Below, piece by piece: positions 43,962 to 53,483 of a stretch of 64,000 nt of DNA (positions are counted from its first letter, which is position 1; each line of letters opens with the position of its first letter). This DNA is from Sphaerochaeta sp. UBA5849 (GTDB lineage: Bacteria > Spirochaetota > Spirochaetia > Sphaerochaetales > Sphaerochaetaceae). The DNA lies in assembly GCA_002432715.1 (NCBI GenBank), contig DJGJ01000064.1, positions 1 to 64,000 of the forward strand. The letters are read 5' to 3'. The translations under genes were made by a program, and so were the position numbers. The notes beneath the pieces were generated by a model, which saw only the letters and a list, made by a program, of their open reading frames with translations, ran no database searches and had not been told where the DNA came from.

Positions 43962-46037
43962 ATGGCGTACGTCCGCGGCCTGAAAACCAGTATCACCGAA
44001 CTCAGTGGAGTCGGGCCTGCCGCCAAGGCAGGCTATGCCGAGCTGGGGATTGCCACCTTCAGCGACCTGTTGCTGCTCTCCCCCCGCACCTGGGAAGACC
44101 GCAGCAAAGTACATCCACTGGGCTTGGTACAAGACTCACAGATGGCCAACACGTTGGTCGAGGTGCTCTCCCACTCCTATTTTGGCAAGAATCGGACGCT
44201 CAAGATCATCGTCCGTGATGTTTCCAATCTGGGAGATGGCAGGCTCAGCCTGTTGTGCTTCGGCCGCAACTTTCTGGAAAAGACCATCAAGGTCGGGCGA
44301 ATCTACTACCTCTACGGCAGCGTCAAGGACAACCGTGGCGAGCTGCAATGTTCCCAGTTTGAACTCTATCCGGCTACCGAGGATGGGGATTTCCCCAAAC
44401 AGTTCGGCCGTATTCTTCCCATCTATCCCCTACGCGGCTCGCTGAGCCAGCGCTTGATCAGGGCGAATGTCAAGGCGGTTCTGGCAAGCGTCGATACCTT
44501 TGAAGATGAATTGACGGCTTCGATGCGCGACCGTTACCACCTCATGACCACCGATCAGGCCATCAGGGCCTATCACTTTCCTCCCTCGATCGAGGTGTTG
44601 CAGCAAGCCCGCAGGACCCTTGCCCTCACCGAACTCTTCTACCTGCAGTTGGTCGCACGCAGGCACAAGAGCCTTGTGCAACGCAGTGCCAAAACAGGAC
44701 CAAGCATTCCTACCAAGCTCGAATTGAAGTTCATTGAAGGCCTCCCCTTCAGCCTGACAGCAGACCAGATAACCAGCCTGAAGGAAATACGGGAAGATCT
44801 GGACAGTGAAATACCCATGAACCGTTTGCTGCAAGGCGATGTAGGCAGCGGCAAAACCCTGGTGGCTTGGATCAGCGCCCTGCATGTCCTTTCCCAAGGA
44901 GCCCAGGTGGCCTTCATGGCCCCTACCGAGCTTTTGGCCCGACAGCACGCTGAATCAGCTGCTGCACTGCTGCAGGATCTGGGTATCAGGCTGGCTTTTC
45001 TGACCGGTTCGGTCAAGAACAAGGAACGCAGGCTTCTGCTTGAAGCCATCAAAGAGGGGGAAGTCGATATCGTCATCGGCACCCACGCCCTCTTTTCTGC
45101 GGAAGTCGCCTTTAAAAACCTCAGGTATGTCATCATCGATGAACAACACCGCTTTGGAGTGGAACAACGCCTCGCCCTTTTGGAAAAGGCGCAGGTCCCC
45201 GACCTGCTGCTCATGACGGCGACCCCCATACCCCGCACGCTCTCGCTGACTGTATTCGGGAACCTCAACGTCTCCACCCTCAAAACCATGCCCCCCGGCC
45301 GCAAACCGGTGATCACCCATCTGGTCAACGAGCAGAGCCGCAAGCGCATGTACCAGGCGGTGGGGGTTGAGTTCCAACGCGGCCATCAAGCCTACTTTGT
45401 CTACCCCCGCATCGATGACAGTGGAGAAAGCGACCTGCGCGATGTGACAAACATGTATGAGTTTTTGAAAAACGAGTATCCAGACGTACCATCCGCCTTG
45501 ATCCACAGCAAGCTGGACGAGGATGAGAAAGTACGCATCCTCAAAGAGTATCAGGGGGGAAGACTCTCCTACCTTGTCTCCACCAGCGTCGTGGAAGTCG
45601 GCATCGACATTCCCAACGCCACCTGCATGGTCATCGAACACGCCGACCGTTTCGGGCTGTCGGCCTTGCACCAGCTGCGAGGGCGCGTCGGCCGCTCGGT
45701 GTTGCAGTCCTATTGCTTTTTGGTCTTCGGCAATGAGCTTACCGATGAAGCGAAGCAGCGTCTGAAGGTGATGAAAGAGTCCAATGACGGCTTTTTCATC
45801 GCCGAACAGGACCTTCTCATCCGCGGCCCGGGCGAACTTACCGGCACCAGGCAGTCGGGATACCTCAAACTCATCTACGCTTCACTGACCGAAGATCTTC
45901 CCCTCATCGAAATCGCCCGCAACGAAGCCGACCTCATATTGGAGCGTGATCCGGGGCTGCTTCTTGTCGAGCATGAACCGATCAGGGCGGTCTTGGCCGA
46001 GGCTCCACCTTTTGAAGCAGAGCACAGCGAGGCATGA
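43962..46037 (+). CDS. recG: ATP-dependent DNA helicase RecG
   Basis: A 691-residue helicase that remodels stalled forks and branched DNA. The N-terminal wedge/OB domain (about 1-170) precedes the helicase core: Walker A GDVGSGKT (about residue 293), DEQHRFG, MTATPIPRTL, and the C-terminal TRG region (VVEVGIDIPNA, GRVGRS). Length matches the family. Confidence 0.95.
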   Translation: MAYVRGLKTSITELSGVGPAAKAGYAELGIATFSDLLLLSPRTWEDRSKVHPLGLVQDSQMANTLVEVLSHSYFGKNRTLKIIVRDVSNLGDGRLSLLCFGRNFLEKTIKVGRIYYLYGSVKDNRGELQCSQFELYPATEDGDFPKQFGRILPIYPLRGSLSQRLIRANVKAVLASVDTFEDELTASMRDRYHLMTTDQAIRAYHFPPSIEVLQQARRTLALTELFYLQLVARRHKSLVQRSAKTGPSIPTKLELKFIEGLPFSLTADQITSLKEIREDLDSEIPMNRLLQGDVGSGKTLVAWISALHVLSQGAQVAFMAPTELLARQHAESAAALLQDLGIRLAFLTGSVKNKERRLLLEAIKEGEVDIVIGTHALFSAEVAFKNLRYVIIDEQHRFGVEQRLALLEKAQVPDLLLMTATPIPRTLSLTVFGNLNVSTLKTMPPGRKPVITHLVNEQSRKRMYQAVGVEFQRGHQAYFVYPRIDDSGESDLRDVTNMYEFLKNEYPDVPSALIHSKLDEDEKVRILKEYQGGRLSYLVSTSVVEVGIDIPNATCMVIEHADRFGLSALHQLRGRVGRSVLQSYCFLVFGNELTDEAKQRLKVMKESNDGFFIAEQDLLIRGPGELTGTRQSGYLKLIYASLTEDLPLIEIARNEADLILERDPGLLLVEHEPIRAVLAEAPPFEAEHSEA

Positions 46038-46093
46038 AACGGCAACTTGCATAAGTGTGCTCAGGTTACTATCATCGAAGTGAGGTGTAGAGC

Positions 46094-46657
46094 ATGCGCA
46101 TAACCGGAGGAATCTATCGGGGAAGGACAGTCGCCTGTCCCCCGGGAATCATAAGACCTGCAATGGATATGATGCGGGAATCGCTTTTTTCCATCCTGGG
46201 AAACCTGGAAGGAAAGAGTTGGCTGGACCTGTTCACCGGCAGTGGTTGTGTCGGCATCGAGGCGGCAAGCCGAGGGGCGGCTCCTGTCCATTTGGTTGAA
46301 AAGGACCGTCTCAAGAAAGCCACGATCATTGAGAACATCAGCATGGTTGAGAGTGAAATCACCCTGTTCATGGCCGACGTTCATCGCTTCATCCCTACTG
46401 CAAAACGCCAATATGACATCGTATATGCCGATCCACCCTTCCCCATGCAAGGCAAGGTCGGCCTCGCACAAGCGGTGGACAAGCAGAAGCTGCTCTCCGA
46501 AGGAGGGCTGTTCATCATCCATTACCCCTCCGAGGAGAAGGGCCAGTGGCCCGAGCAGGTGGGAAACCTGGTCTGTTACGACCAGCGCAAGTACGGCAGG
46601 AGCACCCTCCGCTTCTACAAGAATACCCTGAATGCAGGAGAACAGCATGAAATCTGA
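46094..46657 (+). CDS. rsmD: 16S rRNA guanine-966 N2-methyltransferase
   Basis: A 187-residue SAM-dependent methyltransferase. Motif I is LDLFTGSGCVGIEAASRGA and the catalytic motif is YADPPF, following the RITGG...RPAMDMMRESLF start characteristic of RsmD (the family usually reads RPT). It modifies 16S rRNA in the 30S subunit. The gene start is not preceded by an obvious strong site. The downstream gene overlaps it by 11 bases. Confidence 0.9.
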   Translation: MRITGGIYRGRTVACPPGIIRPAMDMMRESLFSILGNLEGKSWLDLFTGSGCVGIEAASRGAAPVHLVEKDRLKKATIIENISMVESEITLFMADVHRFIPTAKRQYDIVYADPPFPMQGKVGLAQAVDKQKLLSEGGLFIIHYPSEEKGQWPEQVGNLVCYDQRKYGRSTLRFYKNTLNAGEQHEI

Positions 46658-47462
46658 CCTTGTCTCGATCGATGAAAACAACATTGCACACAGCTCTTTC
46701 ACCACCTACAGCTATGAGACGGACTGCTTCGCCGAAGCGCGATTGGCCTTCTATTTCCAGATCGTCCAGGAAGCCGCCGGCATGCATGCAGCCATGCGCG
46801 GTTGTTCGATCAACAATCTGCACAAGGAAGGAAAGACATGGGTCATCACCCGCAGCAGCATGGAAATCATGCGATACACCTGTTGGCCCGAGGTGATCGA
46901 GGTCCAGACCTGGGCCCAGGAGCCGATCAGGCTGCACCTGCCCCGTGTCGTCAAAGGCTTCGACAAGGCGGGCAATGCCCTCTTTACAGCCAAAACCCAC
47001 TGGGCCATCCTCGACATGGACAGCGGCAGGCCGTTGCGACCCATGGACATGTCACTGAGGATCGGGCTTCCACCGGCCGACCATACTCTGGACATGACCC
47101 TTCCCAAAAAGCAGGATGACGAGAACCAGGTGCTGCTGTGCAGCTTCAAGCCGACCATCGCCTACCTCGATACCGACCGAAACCTCCATGTTAACAACAT
47201 ATCGTACCTCAACTGGGCTCTTGAAAGCCTGCCTTCGGCTTTCCGCAACCGCTGCAAGGTCGCATCGGTCGATGTCTCATACCTGAGGCAGACCTATCTC
47301 GAGGACGATTTGTGCGTGTACACCTATGGCCTGGAGCAAGACGCCCTGTTCGGCGATGAACCGACACTCCGGCATACGATTATGCGCAAGGAGAAGGATG
47401 GAACGACCACCTTGGTGTGGTCTGGAACCACGGGCTGGAAACGAAGGGAAGACCTTAGATAA
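46647..47462 (+). CDS. Acyl-ACP thioesterase (FatA type)
   Basis: A 271-residue double hot-dog thioesterase. The catalytic stretch NLHVNNISYLNW (about residues 173-184) carries the Asn and His of FatA enzymes. The start at 46647 has GGAG upstream. It hydrolyses acyl-ACP to release free fatty acids. In plants this supplies cell lipids; in anaerobes the purpose is less clear. The stop overlaps the convergent GH43-like gene by eight bases. Confidence 0.85.
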   Translation: MKSDLVSIDENNIAHSSFTTYSYETDCFAEARLAFYFQIVQEAAGMHAAMRGCSINNLHKEGKTWVITRSSMEIMRYTCWPEVIEVQTWAQEPIRLHLPRVVKGFDKAGNALFTAKTHWAILDMDSGRPLRPMDMSLRIGLPPADHTLDMTLPKKQDDENQVLLCSFKPTIAYLDTDRNLHVNNISYLNWALESLPSAFRNRCKVASVDVSYLRQTYLEDDLCVYTYGLEQDALFGDEPTLRHTIMRKEKDGTTTLVWSGTTGWKRREDLR

Positions 47463-48471
47463 AGACCTTGCGCAGGGTGGGATCCTTGCCCAACAAAAGA
47501 CCTATGGACTCGCGAACGGGAAACAAGCCGTTCTTGGAGTTCGCACTGTAGTAACAGTACCAACAGCCTTCCTCGCTCTTGTAGTGGACATCACAGCTGA
47601 CAACATAGCGGCTCGCCCAACCCGATTGGGGGGGGACGAGCACCGGGGCACGGAACGAAGGCTTGAAAGCAAGCCCGTCGGTGCTTTCCAACTGCAACAG
47701 CATGCTGGTTGTCTTGGCCCGTTTCTTGTCCCAGTACATCGCACACTCGAAGCCTACATATCCATCGTCGGTCTTCACCACCTTGATGCTTCCCACAGCC
47801 ATGTTCCGGTAGGGGTCGTCGGCATAGGGGGAGAGCAGGGGCTCTCCCTCATTGGCCAAGGCATAGGGGCCTTCCAAGCTGCTTGAAAGGGCCATGGCGA
47901 AATGTCTGCTGGTCTTCTGCTTGGTATCGGGGAGAAGCAGGTGGGAGGCACCGAAATAGAGCCGGTAGCCCTGTTCGGTCTTGATGATTTGGGGACGGGA
48001 TATCCGGCTTTTCTTCAATCCATCCTTTGCAAAGGGAACGGTGCGGCTGTCCAAAAGAATTTTCGGCTCGCTGAACAGGATCAAGTCGGTCGAGGAGCGC
48101 ATCTCAAAGCGGCTGTAGGTGATTTTCTCCTGTTCCCTTCGTCTGAACCTTCCTTTTCGGATGGGTGGCAATGAAGCATTGTGCTTCTCATAAATCAGGT
48201 AGTAGATGCCATCCTCGTAGTATATCGAGGGGGAATGACCCCTGAGCTCAATCATCTTCCTGGGTTCCCAGCTGATCCCATTCTCACTGATGAAATGCTC
48301 GAGGCCCACCCAGGTGTGACCAAAAAGATGCCACTTCCCATCCGGACTCTCCTCGGGAAACAGGAAGAAGGGATCGCAGAGCCGGCTCATGTACCACTGG
48401 CTGCGGATAACCGGTTCATCGCTGAAAGGATACCACGAGATTTTTGAAAAGGTGGAGAGACAGAGGGCCAT
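47455..48471 (-). CDS. Beta-propeller glycosidase-like protein (GH43/GH130-like)
   Basis: A 338-residue protein with the repeat pattern of five-bladed beta-propeller glycosidases: DPFFLFPEESPDGKWHLFGHT, HSPSIYYEDGIYYLIYEK, SRPQIIKTEQGYRLYFGAS, and YVVSCDVHYKSEEGCWYCYYSA. It has no signal peptide, so it is probably intracellular. Acidic candidates exist in these blades but I cannot assign the catalytic residues. Substrate unknown. AGGAG lies in the end of the upstream gene. Confidence 0.65.
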   Translation of the reverse strand: MALCLSTFSKISWYPFSDEPVIRSQWYMSRLCDPFFLFPEESPDGKWHLFGHTWVGLEHFISENGISWEPRKMIELRGHSPSIYYEDGIYYLIYEKHNASLPPIRKGRFRRREQEKITYSRFEMRSSTDLILFSEPKILLDSRTVPFAKDGLKKSRISRPQIIKTEQGYRLYFGASHLLLPDTKQKTSRHFAMALSSSLEGPYALANEGEPLLSPYADDPYRNMAVGSIKVVKTDDGYVGFECAMYWDKKRAKTTSMLLQLESTDGLAFKPSFRAPVLVPPQSGWASRYVVSCDVHYKSEEGCWYCYYSANSKNGLFPVRESIGLLLGKDPTLRKVFI

Positions 48472-48476
48472 CGGAC

Positions 48477-48761
48477 CTACTCCTGCTTGCGCTTGTTGGG
48501 TCTACGACCCCAAAGCGGACTGAGGTTCTGCTCAAGATTGAACTTCTTGTTCATCCACTTGATGATCTTTGAGTAGACAAAGAAGCTTCCTCCGATGCTC
48601 ACCACAAACGTCAAGCCCAGCCACATCGGGATCAGGGAGCTGTTGGGATCGACAAAGCGGGTGATCAGGACGAAGCAAACAATGAAGAGAACCATCATCA
48701 ACAGGATGTTCAGCACCGTGGCAGCCAGCATAAACCAGAGGGTATTCGATTTCTTAGACAT
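48477..48761 (-). CDS. Small two-helix membrane protein
   Basis: A 94-residue protein not recognised as a named family. Two hydrophobic segments (FMLAATVLNILLMMVLFIVCFVL; LGLTFVVSIGGSFFVYSKI) are followed by a basic tail (KKFNLEQNLSPLWGRRPNKRKQE). Start at 48761 overlaps lspA by eight bases, so it is co-translated with the lipoprotein signal peptidase. It resembles small DUF-type proteins beside lspA in spirochaetes. Function unknown. Confidence 0.7.
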   Translation of the reverse strand: MSKKSNTLWFMLAATVLNILLMMVLFIVCFVLITRFVDPNSSLIPMWLGLTFVVSIGGSFFVYSKIIKWMNKKFNLEQNLSPLWGRRPNKRKQE

Positions 48762-49272
48762 GCTTTCCTTCCTTGGATTCCAAGATGATGCTTGCCGCAA
48801 GCAGGATACCGCTGACAACCAAGGATGCATCAGCAATATTCCATGTCGGCCAACGTTCAAAACCCAGAAATCCATAGACTTTGACGCTGATGAAATCCAC
48901 CACCCTGAAATTCCGGAAAATCCGGTCGATCAGGTTTCCGATGCCTCCGCCCAAAAAAAGGGCCAACACCCATCGGTGGAATGAACTGAGTACAAAACGC
49001 TTGGAAAAATAGACGAACAAAACGGCGATGACCAACAATACCGGAACAATGATGAAAAACAACAGCTTGACGGCCAATGGCAGGCTGTCGCCCATGCTGA
49101 AAGCAATGGCGGTATTGCGTACGTGGACAATAGCCAAAAAGTCACCCAGGAATTGAAACCCAACGGTGTTCTCTGCAACGTGCCTCACTATCCAAGCCTT
49201 GGAAAGCTGGTCGAAAAGGATAATACAAGCTGTGAGCAACAAGGGCTGATAGCGTCGTTTGTTTTGTCCCAT
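48754..49272 (-). CDS. lspA: Lipoprotein signal peptidase
   Basis: A 172-residue four-helix aspartyl protease that removes the signal peptide of prolipoproteins in the inner membrane. The conserved Asp motifs are NLIDRIFRNFRVVDF (about residues 113-127) and WNIADASLVVSG (about 144-155). The start at 49272 removes an N-terminal extension that would overlap the Nif3 gene. It follows the Nif3-like gene by 13 bases in one operon. Confidence 0.9.
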   Translation of the reverse strand: MGQNKRRYQPLLLTACIILFDQLSKAWIVRHVAENTVGFQFLGDFLAIVHVRNTAIAFSMGDSLPLAVKLLFFIIVPVLLVIAVLFVYFSKRFVLSSFHRWVLALFLGGGIGNLIDRIFRNFRVVDFISVKVYGFLGFERWPTWNIADASLVVSGILLAASIILESKEGKHV

Positions 49273-49285
49273 AGTGCTGACTATA

Positions 49286-50038
49286 CTATAACCCGGTGGG
49301 GTTGGCAACAAAGACAACGGTAAGGCCGAAGGTATCGCGGACATGCTGCATGAGCGCCAAAAGACCGAAGGTCTCGGTCGTATAGTGCCCTCCTGCGATA
49401 ACCGTAATCCCGCCTTCTGCTGCATCATGATAGTGCTGATGCTCGAATTCACCGGTCACAAAGCAGTCAAGGCCGTCAGAGAGGGCGGCAAGCACATCCG
49501 AACCCGCACCTCCGCTGACAATGCCCACCTGGTGTATCAGCTCATTGCCGAAAGGCAGGATCAGGGGATTCTCGAATCCCAAACGAGAGGCGATCCAATC
49601 CGCACTGCGGCCCTCGCCAAGGGTCCCCTTGAACCCGAGCAGCCTTCCCTTATAGGGGCCAAAGCCCTGGATGTCCTGAAGGCCGAGCTTGTGCGCCATG
49701 ACGATATTGTTTCCCACCTCACTGTGGGCATCCAGCGGAAGGTGGGCCGCATACAAATCAAGATTCCCCTCGATGAGAGTCTTCAACCTGGTATAGTGCG
49801 GCCCGCATACTGCAATCGGATTCCCCCAGAACAGACCGTGGTGCACCACCAAGAGGTCGGCATGCTCTTCCATCGCCTTCTCGAACGTGGCTTGGCAGGC
49901 GTCGACGGCAAAGGCAACGGTATGCACCTCGCGCTCCGACGGTCCCACCACCAAGGAATTAAGCGACCGATCGATTCCCTCAAAGGAGGCAACTTCCAAA
50001 TACGCATCAAGATAGGAGACAAGTTCACTACGTTTCAT
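49286..50038 (-). CDS. Nif3-like dinuclear metal-centre protein
   Basis: A 250-residue protein of the Nif3/YbgI (GTP cyclohydrolase I type 2-like) family. Metal ligands are recognisable in LLVVHHGLFWG near the N-terminus and HYHDAAEGGITVIAGGHYTTE near the C-terminus, and the LPLDAHSEVGNN segment is typical. Members form hexameric rings; the reaction is not settled. The start at 50038 is preceded by GAGG. First gene of the operon with lspA. Confidence 0.88.
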   Translation of the reverse strand: MKRSELVSYLDAYLEVASFEGIDRSLNSLVVGPSEREVHTVAFAVDACQATFEKAMEEHADLLVVHHGLFWGNPIAVCGPHYTRLKTLIEGNLDLYAAHLPLDAHSEVGNNIVMAHKLGLQDIQGFGPYKGRLLGFKGTLGEGRSADWIASRLGFENPLILPFGNELIHQVGIVSGGAGSDVLAALSDGLDCFVTGEFEHQHYHDAAEGGITVIAGGHYTTETFGLLALMQHVRDTFGLTVVFVANPTGL

Positions 50039-50090
50039 AGCCTCAGTATAGAGAGTTGACACCTTTTGTTCCACCACCTATAGTTCGAGC

Positions 50091-52124
50091 ATGACCGATA
50101 CACAGGTGAGAGTAAAACCGCTCACATACGAAGAAGCTTCCTTTGACTTCGACCTTGCAACCATTCGAACATGCAGAGCTCTTGGCAGCAGCGAACCGAT
50201 TGTAGGCCAGCCGCGCGCCCTGAGAACCCTTGAACTGGGCCTTTCCCTCTCCAAAAGCGGCTACAATATTTTTGTCAGCGGCGACAGCGGCAGCGGCAGG
50301 CACAATGCAGTGCGACATGCAGTGCGGAATCTCAGGCATGACACTTCGTCATTGCGCGACCTGGTCTATGTCTACAACTTCCTGCAGCCCAACAGCCCCA
50401 GGGTTCTTACCTTCAATTGCGGGGACGGCCAACTTTTTTGTGACGCCGCAGAAGCCTTCAACCAGGAAATCCTTGCCCTTGCCCTGCACAAGCGGGACTT
50501 TTATGCAACGGCACTCCAGCTGCTCTCAGAGTTCGAATCCCAGTTCCCCCAAGCCTCGTTGCGCGACCATTTCGTCCATATACGTACGGACCTCAAGCGA
50601 ATGGAAAGGCATATCCAGAACCTTGACGAAAAGGCCTGCAAGGTTGATCCGATCGCAACCAAATACCGGGCCAACCTCTTGGTCAACCATGCAAAAGCAA
50701 CCGAAAGGCCCTTCATCATTGAAACTCATCCATCCTTTTCGAACCTGTTCGGTTCGGTGGACAGCAATCAGAACATGCCCCACCTTGCGTTGCATGCGGG
50801 GACCCTGATGGAGGCGATTGGGGGCTTTTTGGTCATCGATGCCGAGGAGCTGCTCAGCGAGCAGGGCCTGTGGGATGCACTGAAACGCTACCTTGATGCC
50901 AACGCCCTGACCGTTGAGAGCAACGTCATCACCAAGGGAGAGCTCCGAAGCCCTTTTATCAGGCCGCAGATGCCCCCGCTGCCGGTCAAAGTCATCCTCA
51001 TCGGCAGTGAAGAGACCTACGACACCCTTACCGAAGGGGATGAGCGCTTTCTCACCCTTTTCAAACTTTGTGCGCAGTTCGACTACTCCATGAACCTCGA
51101 TGAGAAGGCAATCGCCCAGACAATCGCAAACCTGGACAATTACGCAAAGACCAATGGGTTGCTCGACCTCAGCGATGAAGCCTTCCTCCAGCTGCTCAGA
51201 TACAGCTGCTGGTATGTAGAGTCGCGTGAACACCTGAGCACCCAGTTCTCCACCCTCTACGACCTGCTTGAGGAGGCGAACTGGTGGGCTCACTACCATC
51301 AGAAAAAGCAGATTGATGACCAGGTGGTCCTCACCGCCCATGCAGAGCGGGAGTATGCCAACGGCATCAGCGAAAGCAAGATCAACGAAGAGATCATCAG
51401 CGGCGATATGATCATCAGCCTCACCGGCACCAAGATCGGCGTGGTCAACGGCTTGGCCGTCATGGACAGGGGAAGTGCCTCCTTCGGGACTCCGACGGTG
51501 ATCAGCTGCACTGTAGCCCCGGGCAACGAGGGCATTGTGAACATCGAGCATGAGGCAGGCCTGAGCGGGGAAATCCACGACAAGGGCCTGTTGATTCTCG
51601 AGGGGTACCTGCGCAAGCACTATGCCCGAACCTTCCCGCTTTCCATCTATGCAGGAATTGCCTTCGAGCAGTCCTATGCCGAAGTGGATGGGGACAGCGC
51701 CTCATCCAGCGAGCTGTATGCCTTGCTTTCAGCCATCGGCGAGCTTCCCGTGCGTCAGGACATAGCGGTAACCGGTTCAGTGAACCAGATGGGCATGATC
51801 CAGCCGGTGGGCGGCATCAACGAGAAAATTGAAGGCTTCTTCCATACCTGCCAGGCGACCGGCCTCACCGGCAGGCAGGGAGTGATCATTCCTTTCCAGA
51901 ATGTACGCAACCTGATTCTCGGCTATGAGGTGCTTGAAGCGATCAAGGCCAAACAATTCTTCATCTACCCCATCAAAACCATCGACGAGGGCATGCAGCT
52001 CTTGACTGAACGGCCGGCAGGCATCCGCAACGCAAAGGGCAACTACAGTGCCGGCAACTTCAACTACGATATCGAGGACAGGCTGAAAAAGATGTATCAG
52101 GCGGTCCTAGCCAACAGAGGCTAG
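50091..52124 (+). CDS. Lon-type serine protease with AAA_32 domain
   Basis: A 677-residue protein of the archaeal-like or short Lon family. An N-terminal AAA_32-type ATPase region (YNIFVSGDSGSGRHNAV) is followed by a middle helical domain and a C-terminal Lon protease domain. The Ser-Lys dyad is visible: GDSASSSELYALLSA (Ser near residue 535) and GGINEKIEGFF (Lys near 578). In Walker A the usual Lys is Arg (GSGRHN), so ATP hydrolysis may be weak or absent; that is common in this family. The 3' end overlaps the convergent MATE gene by 18 bases. Confidence 0.88.
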   Translation: MTDTQVRVKPLTYEEASFDFDLATIRTCRALGSSEPIVGQPRALRTLELGLSLSKSGYNIFVSGDSGSGRHNAVRHAVRNLRHDTSSLRDLVYVYNFLQPNSPRVLTFNCGDGQLFCDAAEAFNQEILALALHKRDFYATALQLLSEFESQFPQASLRDHFVHIRTDLKRMERHIQNLDEKACKVDPIATKYRANLLVNHAKATERPFIIETHPSFSNLFGSVDSNQNMPHLALHAGTLMEAIGGFLVIDAEELLSEQGLWDALKRYLDANALTVESNVITKGELRSPFIRPQMPPLPVKVILIGSEETYDTLTEGDERFLTLFKLCAQFDYSMNLDEKAIAQTIANLDNYAKTNGLLDLSDEAFLQLLRYSCWYVESREHLSTQFSTLYDLLEEANWWAHYHQKKQIDDQVVLTAHAEREYANGISESKINEEIISGDMIISLTGTKIGVVNGLAVMDRGSASFGTPTVISCTVAPGNEGIVNIEHEAGLSGEIHDKGLLILEGYLRKHYARTFPLSIYAGIAFEQSYAEVDGDSASSSELYALLSAIGELPVRQDIAVTGSVNQMGMIQPVGGINEKIEGFFHTCQATGLTGRQGVIIPFQNVRNLILGYEVLEAIKAKQFFIYPIKTIDEGMQLLTERPAGIRNAKGNYSAGNFNYDIEDRLKKMYQAVLANRG

Positions 52125-53483
52125 GCTCTGCAGCCGCTTCAAGAAAGGCAGGATGTAGGCAAGCGACAGGACAAAGGTAAGCACATCAGCGATGGGCTGG
52201 GCAAGCTGCAAACCGACAATTCCGACCAAACCGGGAAGCAGGGCAATGACCGGAATGAAGAAGAAACCCTGCCTGGCCAAGGCCAAAACCGAGCTCGAAC
52301 TGCTGTGTCCGGTGCTTTGGAACACCATCCCGCTCAAGGTGTTGAAGGCTGACAGGGGCATCAGGATGCATTGGTACCGTATGGCAACCGTCCCGATGGC
52401 GATGACAGCCGGGTCGGAGAGAAACAACAACATGATGTAGTGCGCTGTGGCAAAACAAATCACACCGATGAAGGTGAAGGCCAACACCCCGGTACGTACA
52501 CAAAACTTGAAGGCTTCGATCAGGCGGTCGTAGCGCTTGGCCCCCCAGCTGAATCCGGCAACCGGCTGCAACCCTTGTCCGAATCCGATCAAGGCCGAGT
52601 TGAGGAACTGCATCACGCGCGTGGTGATGGACATCGCGGCAATCGCCACGTCGCCGAAGGGGGCGGAAAAAACGTTCAAGCAGATTGCAGAGACGGTGTG
52701 CAGCATGGTCCGAAAGAGCGAAGGGGCACCGACGGTGAAGATATTCCGGTAAATCCACCACTTCAGTTTCACATGGCGCACAGACAGATGCAGGTTGCTT
52801 CTTCTCTTGACGAAATGAGAAAAGAGGATGAAAAAACTGACGCCTTGACTAAGAACCGTTGCAAGGGCGGCCCCCCTGATGCCCATATCCAGGGCGAAGA
52901 TGAAAATCGGATCGAGAATCACATTGAGAACGGCCCCGCTGCTCATCCCGAGCATGCCAAGGTGGGCCTTGCCTTCCGATCGGAGGTTGTTGTTCATCGT
53001 ATAGCAGACCGTCATCCAAGGGGCGCCGATGAGAATCACCGAGGCATAGCGCTCTGCCTCGGGTGCAATGGTCGGTGTGGCACCAAGAAACCGTACCAGC
53101 GAACCGGTTCCCGCCAACCCCAGCAGGGTGAAGATCATGGCGATGCCCATCGAGGTGAAAAAAGCGGTACTGAAGACCTCGTCGGCTTCAGTGCGTTTCT
53201 TAGAGCCGAGCAAGCGCGAAACCGTATTGGCCGAGCCTTGGCCGAATGTGATGCCGATCGACTGGATGATGCTCATGATTGAATAGACAATCCCCACCGC
53301 AGCACTGCTCTCGGTGCCCAATCGGCTGACAAAAATCGTATCGGTCATTGAATAGAAGGAGGTGATGAGCATGCCGATGATCGTCGGGGCGGCCAACTGC
53401 AGGATGAGCGACTGTACCGGTTGCTCGGTCATCCGCTGATAGTTCTGCTCTGCATTGAGAGAGGGGGTGCGCATCAGTTTCAT
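52107..53483 (-). CDS. MATE-family efflux transporter
   Basis: A 458-residue, 12-helix protein in two homologous halves (QLAAPTIIGMLITSFYSMTDTIFVSRLG in the first, GAPSLFRTMLHTVSAICLNVFSAPFG in the second). It exchanges cations for drugs or metabolites. The start overlaps the SpoU-type methyltransferase gene by four bases. Confidence 0.9.
   Translation of the reverse strand: MKLMRTPSLNAEQNYQRMTEQPVQSLILQLAAPTIIGMLITSFYSMTDTIFVSRLGTESSAAVGIVYSIMSIIQSIGITFGQGSANTVSRLLGSKKRTEADEVFSTAFFTSMGIAMIFTLLGLAGTGSLVRFLGATPTIAPEAERYASVILIGAPWMTVCYTMNNNLRSEGKAHLGMLGMSSGAVLNVILDPIFIFALDMGIRGAALATVLSQGVSFFILFSHFVKRRSNLHLSVRHVKLKWWIYRNIFTVGAPSLFRTMLHTVSAICLNVFSAPFGDVAIAAMSITTRVMQFLNSALIGFGQGLQPVAGFSWGAKRYDRLIEAFKFCVRTGVLAFTFIGVICFATAHYIMLLFLSDPAVIAIGTVAIRYQCILMPLSAFNTLSGMVFQSTGHSSSSSVLALARQGFFFIPVIALLPGLVGIVGLQLAQPIADVLTFVLSLAYILPFLKRLQSLASVG

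Noticed and set aside
50526..51620. A 364-codon open frame on the minus strand
   Set aside because: Antisense to the Lon-type protease; no motifs.
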